A stretch of DNA of 64,000 nt from Diatrype stigma. Taxonomy: Eukaryota; Ascomycota; Sordariomycetes; Xylariales; Diatrypaceae. The stretch lies in the NCBI GenBank assembly GCA_022225965.2, contig JAKJXP020000041.1, positions 62,001 to 126,000 of the forward strand. The letters are read 5' to 3'. The notes beneath the pieces were generated by a model. That model searched no databases. It was not told the DNA's origin and saw nothing but the letters and a program-made list of their open reading frames with translations. Positions within the stretch are counted from its first letter, which is position 1, and each line of letters starts with the position of its first letter. Both the position numbers and the translations under genes were made by a program. Below, piece by piece: positions 59,045-64,000 of the stretch.

Positions 59045-60172
59045 ATGTCGAAACGAACAGGTACCGGCTCCGGCAATGGGGCGGTGGCCAAGACGTCCGT
59101 CACCGAAGAACCTTGTACGTCACTACTATATAGAAACATATAACTCGAGGCAGACGGAGAGCGAACTCGCGTGGGGTTGGATATAATTCATTACGCACTA
59201 CGCACTACGAACTACAGGAAAGGAAAGCTAACATGGCTTTCGTTCAACTACCCGCAGCGTATAACAAACAGAAGGATCTGCTCTCCTCCACGACGGGACA
59301 CTTCTCCCTGCTCAAGGCCCTGCATATGGCCGATTACATCACCGAACTGAATGGTAAGGAACGGACCCCAGTTTCTAGCGAAAAGACCGGCGAGACGGCG
59401 ATCACCTGGTTAACTTGACGCTGTTATCTCTTATATATATATATATATATATGCTAACAGCGTGCTTTTCCCCCATATGCAGGATTCTGCGGTATCATGT
59501 CCGTCTTCTCCTCGCTACGGTACTGCCTTGGCGACCCGGCCGACAAGAGCAACTTGTACCTCGCCCTCGCCTTCCTCCCCTTCGGCCTGTTCTTCGATTT
59601 CATGGACGGACGAGTGGCGCGGTGGCGGAAGAAGAGCAGCATGATGGGACAGGAGCTGGATTCGCTGGCTGATCTCGTATGTATCCTCCTGTACTCTTCC
59701 TCTCCTTTTTTTTTTTTTTTTCCCTCTGCCGCTCCCTCTTGCGGATAGAGGGATAACCACTTAAAATGTTACCAGTCCGGCTGACCACGTTTTGCGACTA
59801 CAGATTTCGTTCGGTCTCGCCCCGGCCTGCGTGGCGTTCACGATCGGGCTGCGCACGACGCTCGACACGGTACTGCTGACGGTGTTCGTGCTGTGCGGGC
59901 TCACGCGGCTTGCGCGGTTCAACGTGACGGCGTCGACGATCCCCAAGGACGCGACCGGCAAGGCGAGCTACTTCGAGGGCACGCCCATCCCCACCACCCT
60001 GGGCATCGACGCCGTCATGGCCTGGTGGGTGCGCCGGGGCTGGGTCCTCGACCAGGTACCCGGTGGCCTGCTGTTCGCGGATACCCCCTTCGAGCTCCAC
60101 CCCGTCGTCCTCGTCTTCCTTGTCCACGGCTGCCTCATGTGCAGCAAGACGCTGCATGTGCCGAAGCCGTAA
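59045..60172 (+). CDS. CHO1: CDP-diacylglycerol--serine O-phosphatidyltransferase (phosphatidylserine synthase)
   Basis: Four exons (59045-59114, 59258-59353, 59483-59676, 59804-60172) give 242 aa. The enzyme joins CDP-diacylglycerol and L-serine to make phosphatidylserine and CMP in the ER membrane, feeding phosphatidylethanolamine and choline synthesis. The CDP-alcohol phosphotransferase motif is complete: D97 G98 x2 A101 R102 x8 G111 x3 D115 x3 D119. Family phrases include [39 protein letters not shown] and [16 protein letters not shown]. Membrane segments lie around residues 55-70, 80-95, 121-160 and 210-232. The N-terminus is shorter than in yeast Cho1. Splice phases are 1, 1 and 0, and intron 1 has a CTAAC branch site. 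An in-frame ATG inside intron 1 (59233) could give a second N-terminus ([15 protein letters not shown]). Intron 2 has an (AT)n run and intron 3 a T16 run. Confidence 0.95.
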
Positions 60173-61152
60173 AGACTTGTAGTAGACTTCTAAGACTTTA
60201 GACTTTCGAGGTGAGGGCTGTAAACAGGCCTGATTTGAGTGGAGGGAAGTTTTTCGTTTCTCAGGAGCAGGAGGGTGACCCGGGGTATACCTACATACTT
60301 GGTGTCTTGTGGGGGTTTTATCAGGGGGTGGAATGGCTGGGTGTCTTTTTTTACTTCTTCCTTTTCATCTATCCAGGGAAGGGACAGAGAGGGTCTCAAG
60401 ACCAGGTCATGGTGCGTTGCGAGAGTGATCCGCCCCGACTACTCAAGTTCACGTTTACCTTTACGATGGCATGTCGATGTCAAGGGAAGGCAATATGGCT
60501 AGGTAGTTCTGGAAGGGAAAGCAACACCAAGAAAGGAACCAAAACGATGATGCAGTGTAGACGATTAGACGAGTTGACGAATGAAAGAAGGATGACTGGT
60601 GGCGTTGTTGTCACGTCTCATGCATATATATACACGCTTACTTGAACTGGGTGAATCAACTACCTACCTGAATACTAGGCCAAAGACTTTTTGTACCAGT
60701 AGTAATGATGAGGGTTAGACATATAGGTAGCTTAATTGTCAGACTGTGGGATTTGTAGTACTTGCTCTTGCTGACTACTTGCTACTACTACCTAGGTAGA
60801 TGCTGGCGGAGCACACGAAGGGGGAAAAGGGGGTAGGTGGATAGCAGCAAGTGGCTACGTAGCTAGTCTTCTAGGCTGGGCTGGGCGGTGAGATATAGAT
60901 ACCTAGATATAGGTATATATACTACTTGTCATATGTTTGTATCATTCAACTGTTATTGACGCTCTCGTTTGTGGTTTCTATGTCTTGTGGCGAATTACAT
61001 AGGCACATGATGTATAACCAAGTAGGTATTCCTGCGCCCAAAGACCATAAGTATCTACGCTTGAGGCTCTAAGGCCAGCTATGTAGCAAGCGATCTGCCT
61101 GCCTGCCTTCCTGCCTATTCACCTAATAGGGGCAAACACCTACATTAGGTAG
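60173..61152. other. convergent intergenic region, CHO1 / UCH37
   Basis: 980 bp between converging genes with TACCTACC/TAGGTAGG motifs at about 60660-60670, 60790-60900 and 61015-61030. No gene is supported. Confidence 0.5.
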
Positions 61153-63253
61153 CTAGCAGATCCCAGCAGCCGTAGCAGCAGCGACAGCAGCAACGGCCGA
61201 AGCGCCACCATCACTAACATCGTCACCACCACTGTCACCTTTACCACCACTATGGCTATCACCACGACTGCTGCTGAAATCCGCCCCGACCCCGATCCCC
61301 ATCTCCATCTCCATCTCGACCTCGGCCTCGATGTCGGCGATCAGCTCGCGCAGCACGCCCTTGTCGGCCAGGATGCTGACCCACTCGTGCACCGCGGGCG
61401 TGTAGTCGCGCTGCCGCCCGCGGATCATGGCCACGGCGTCGTCGATGGTCGCCACCTCGGCGGCGCGCTCCGCCTCGAGCGCCGACCGCTCGGCTTGCAG
61501 CTGCGAGCGCGCCTGCGCGAGCGCTATCTCGGCGTCGGGGTCGGATTTCGGCGGCGACGGTGGTGGTGGTGGTGGTGAAGCGGGCTTGTCCTGGGTTGAT
61601 GATGATGTCTCGGGAGCTGGGGCTGGGGCTGGGGCTGGGGCGGGGGCGGGGGCGGGCGTGATGTGGGTGGTATCCGTGGTATTGGTTATAGTAGTAGGAG
61701 AACTGCCACCTCCACCACCACCACCACCAGCGGCAGCAATAGTCTGCGAGTCCGGATCCGGACGATCCGATGTCTGTGGGGTGGGAGTATCCAGGTCCAG
61801 GGCGCGGGCGCGGGCGAGGTTCGAAGCCAGCGCCCGTGAGATGGTGGTCAGTGGGGATTGGCAGACCGCGAGGAGGTTGTAGGCGAGGGCCTCGTTGGCC
61901 ATCATACGGCTCTGTATGGCGGGGCTAGCCGTGTCGAGCCAGGAGTCTTCGTAAGGGCCTAGTAGAGCAGAGCGGCTGGATATCAGTTCCGGTTCACTAA
62001 TCTGCCTGAAGGGAAAGAGAAAGACTCAAAGCTATTTCTCGGGTTTCTTACCAACGCACAGCGGCTGCGTCTCGAGGCCGTCTAGTTCCCATACCTGCCC
62101 ATTTACTGGCACGTAGGCGATGTAGTGGAAGGCCGTTTCAATCTCGGCCTTTTTGCGAGACGTCGTGGTCCGCTTCGGGGCTGTCCTTTTTGCCTTCTTC
62201 TGCCTTTGCTCCCTCTGCGCTTTCCTCTTCGCCGCCGATTCCCACTTGTTGTCTAGGAGGAGGTCCTCGGAGGCTAGGTCATTGCGTCTAGGTGAAGGAA
62301 TCAGATATTCTGTTCGTAGAACTAATCATTATGCAAAGTGGCCTCTTGGAAGAAATACGTACCGAGCCACGGAGTTGTGGATGGCGCGGATAAAGTCGTT
62401 GACGTCGAGCATGTGGCCGCGATGAGGGGGTGGCATGGCCTTCGTGGAATCTTTGAACTTTTGTAGTTCAGGGCCGAATGCCACTCCCTCAGCATTCATG
62501 ATGATGTTCATCAGAGCGACAGTCGCACATGCATTAGCTGTAGTCTTTCGTGTGTCAGCATTCAAAGTAAAAAAGCGTAAGTGTAATACCGGAGGGGGGA
62601 GCATACTTGATTGGCAAACCAGAGGTGATCAGGGCATTCCTGACGGCTCTCACTCGACTCGTCCCCTTCACTATACTGGTAGAGAAAGATGAGGCCATGT
62701 ACAGGTTTCCTAAAAATTCCAGCGTCAGCTACGCGAGCCCAAACTATCCAACAAGTCGATTGCCTTACGAGAGCGTTCCCAGGGTCATTTCGTCCAAACC
62801 GAAGACCTCTTGGACCTTGAAATCCTTGGCACCTAGGTCTTGTAACATGGCGTTGAAGAAAGCCTGCATCTAGTCAGTACGGCTCTAGGTGTAGACATAC
62901 GTGTGTACATATATAGGATTTGTAGAATGCAAGCTTACCGGTTCAGACTCAAGCTCGACCCAACCTCTGTATTCCTTGCGCTCGTCAGGCGTCATCTCGG
63001 CAAGGATCTCTTGGAGGAGCGGGCCAGCATCTTCAGAAACGATGCTCTCAGCAGCTGCTACAGCCGCTTTTCTCTTGGGGCGGTCTTTCTTGGCCCCGGG
63101 AAGAGATTGCCGGGCCGGTACTGCATAATCGTTGTCATCGTCCAACCTCTTCACAGCTTTTTTGGCCCGCGATGACCGTCGCGTAGTAGGACACTGCACA
63201 TCGTCGGAAATTGGCGACACCGAGGGAGTTTTAACTGCCTCTGGGGTAGCCAT
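61153..63253 (-). CDS. uch2: ubiquitin C-terminal hydrolase, UCH37/UCHL5 type (peptidase C12)
   Basis: Six exons on the minus strand (63253-62939, 62863-62769, 62709-62607, 62544-62363, 62287-62052, 61958-61153) give 578 aa. C12 enzymes remove ubiquitin from conjugates; the UCH37 branch works with the 26S proteasome (S. pombe Uch2). All catalytic residues are visible: oxyanion Gln171 (WFANQ), nucleophile Cys177 (TTANACATVALMN), His286 (FHYIAYVPVNG) and Asp301 (WELDGLETQP). The domain opens with GWVELESEPAFFNAMLQDLG and HGLIFLYQY. Residues 1-90 are a basic, Ser-rich extension with possible nuclear signals (RRSSRAKKAVKR, KKDRPKRK). The loop between residues 233 and 283 is long and rich in Lys/Arg. 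A UCH37-like C-terminal helix (RQRDYTPAVHEWVSILADKG) follows a Pro/Ala-rich linker; the tail is Gly/Ser/Ala-rich. Length well above human UCHL5 (about 330 aa) reflects these extensions. Confidence 0.93.
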
Positions 63254-64000
63254 GGTGCTTATGCTGGTGATTGTGAAGATGGCTCAGGACTTTAGTCATG
63301 CCGGTTCCTAAGGATGCTTCTGGAACAAGGAAGGAGTGGTGTGGAGTGGAGGAACTGTGAAATTGTAACGGAGAGACTGTGGCAGAAACGGGCAGTGGTA
63401 CCCAGAGAGGAAGAAAACCTGCAATTTCTCGTCTCCTTGTTTAAGGTAAACGAAGTCTCTGGGTAAGCGTAAAAGCTTCGGTTCGGCCAAAAGGTCAGTT
63501 CAGCCAACTCCTCCTGTGGGTGTTATGCAGAAGTTGCTTTGTCCTGTCTAAGTGTAACCCCGCTTAGAAATTCTGGTTCAGGTCAGATAACAGTCGTGGG
63601 AAGTTTGGCATGAGCCCTGCCATCAGATGTAAGAGCGAGCGAGAGGACCTGAGCTATATAACCGTAGGTCTGTATCTCAGATGAGTCCCATTGATAGAAA
63701 CTATGGGGCTGGAGATGGGCCGTACAGTTTGCGTCATGGTCCTGATGGTGTATGTCAAACTACTTCAGATTCAGTTCCAGACCTCTTGTTTTACCGTGTC
63801 AAATCATCTTGTACGATACGTGTTTATAATGGAAAACGGTTGTAAGGCGGGTAAGGGGACCAAACTTAGGACTTGGACATGGTAAGGTTGACGTATCACA
63901 GGATAATAGGAGCCAGCCTGACTTACTCGAGGGCTTATGAACGAAGAGACACTTCCATGATCAGAACGGCATGAGGTGTCAGGTGTATCCAACTTTGACT
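63254..64000. promoter_or_regulatory. 5' flank of the UCH37 gene
   Basis: 747 bp upstream of the UCH37 start, running to the window edge. No second gene or TATA-like site stands out. A short frame at 63691-63885 (+) has no recognisable product. Confidence 0.45.

Noticed and set aside
1..64000. Secondary-metabolite cluster, NLR/HET incompatibility locus, 5S rRNA gene, CRISPR array or viral insert
   Set aside because: No core biosynthetic enzyme, NACHT or HET domain, 5S internal promoter sequence, spaced repeats or viral replication gene was seen on either strand.

Overview
The window is ordinary nuclear DNA from a filamentous ascomycete (Pezizomycotina, most likely Sordariomycetes). Three things support this. 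The genes are intron-bearing, mostly with short GT-AG introns and CTAAC/CTGAC-type branch points. The gene set is eukaryotic housekeeping plus fungal-specific genes: a GH71 alpha-1,3-glucanase, a Whi5-type repressor and a mucin-like membrane protein. Intergenic DNA is rich in dispersed TAGGTAGGTA/TACCTACC and GGCAGGCA microrepeats. The exact genus cannot be told from the sequence alone.

Layout. 1-4.6 kb has no recognisable gene. 4.6-20 kb is a compact conserved block: COQ9 (+, ubiquinone synthesis), SMC6 (-, DNA repair) divergent from an ecdysoneless/SGT1 homologue (+), a MIT-AAA ATPase of the Sap1/spastin class (+), and mitochondrial ribosomal protein uS17m (-). An intron-containing tRNA-Leu(CAA) (-) follows at 20.9-21.0 kb. 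23.7-25.2 kb holds an eight-exon mitoferrin (-). 27.3-33.6 kb holds COG6 (-) divergent from ATG9 (+), both membrane-traffic genes. 35.7-37.5 kb is a secreted GH71 enzyme (+). 38.8-41.3 kb is a large protein of unknown function (-) whose start needs a 25-nt first exon. 42.4-43.0 kb is a short non-autonomous DNA transposon with 54-bp terminal inverted repeats and an 11-bp target-site duplication, the only clear mobile element. 44.5-46.9 kb is a single-pass Pro/Ala/Thr-rich membrane protein (+). 49.0-50.2 kb is a Whi5/Nrm1-type G1/S repressor (-). After a 4.5-kb gene-poor gap come a metzincin peptidase with a jacalin-like tail (+, 54.8-57.4 kb), phosphatidylserine synthase CHO1 (+, 59.0-60.2 kb) and a UCH37-type deubiquitinase (-, 61.2-63.3 kb).

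The genes do not form a pathway cluster: there is no secondary-metabolite core gene, CRISPR array, phage or plasmid module. Exon structures were built by hand from splice motifs and checked for reading-frame closure; every multi-exon model given here sums to a multiple of three. The points most worth following up are the MULE-like miniature element, a glycine-rich insertion inside the AAA core, the very basic active-site loop of the UCH enzyme, the unknown 695-aa protein, an alternative in-frame start inside CHO1 intron 1, and the membrane protein without a signal peptide.
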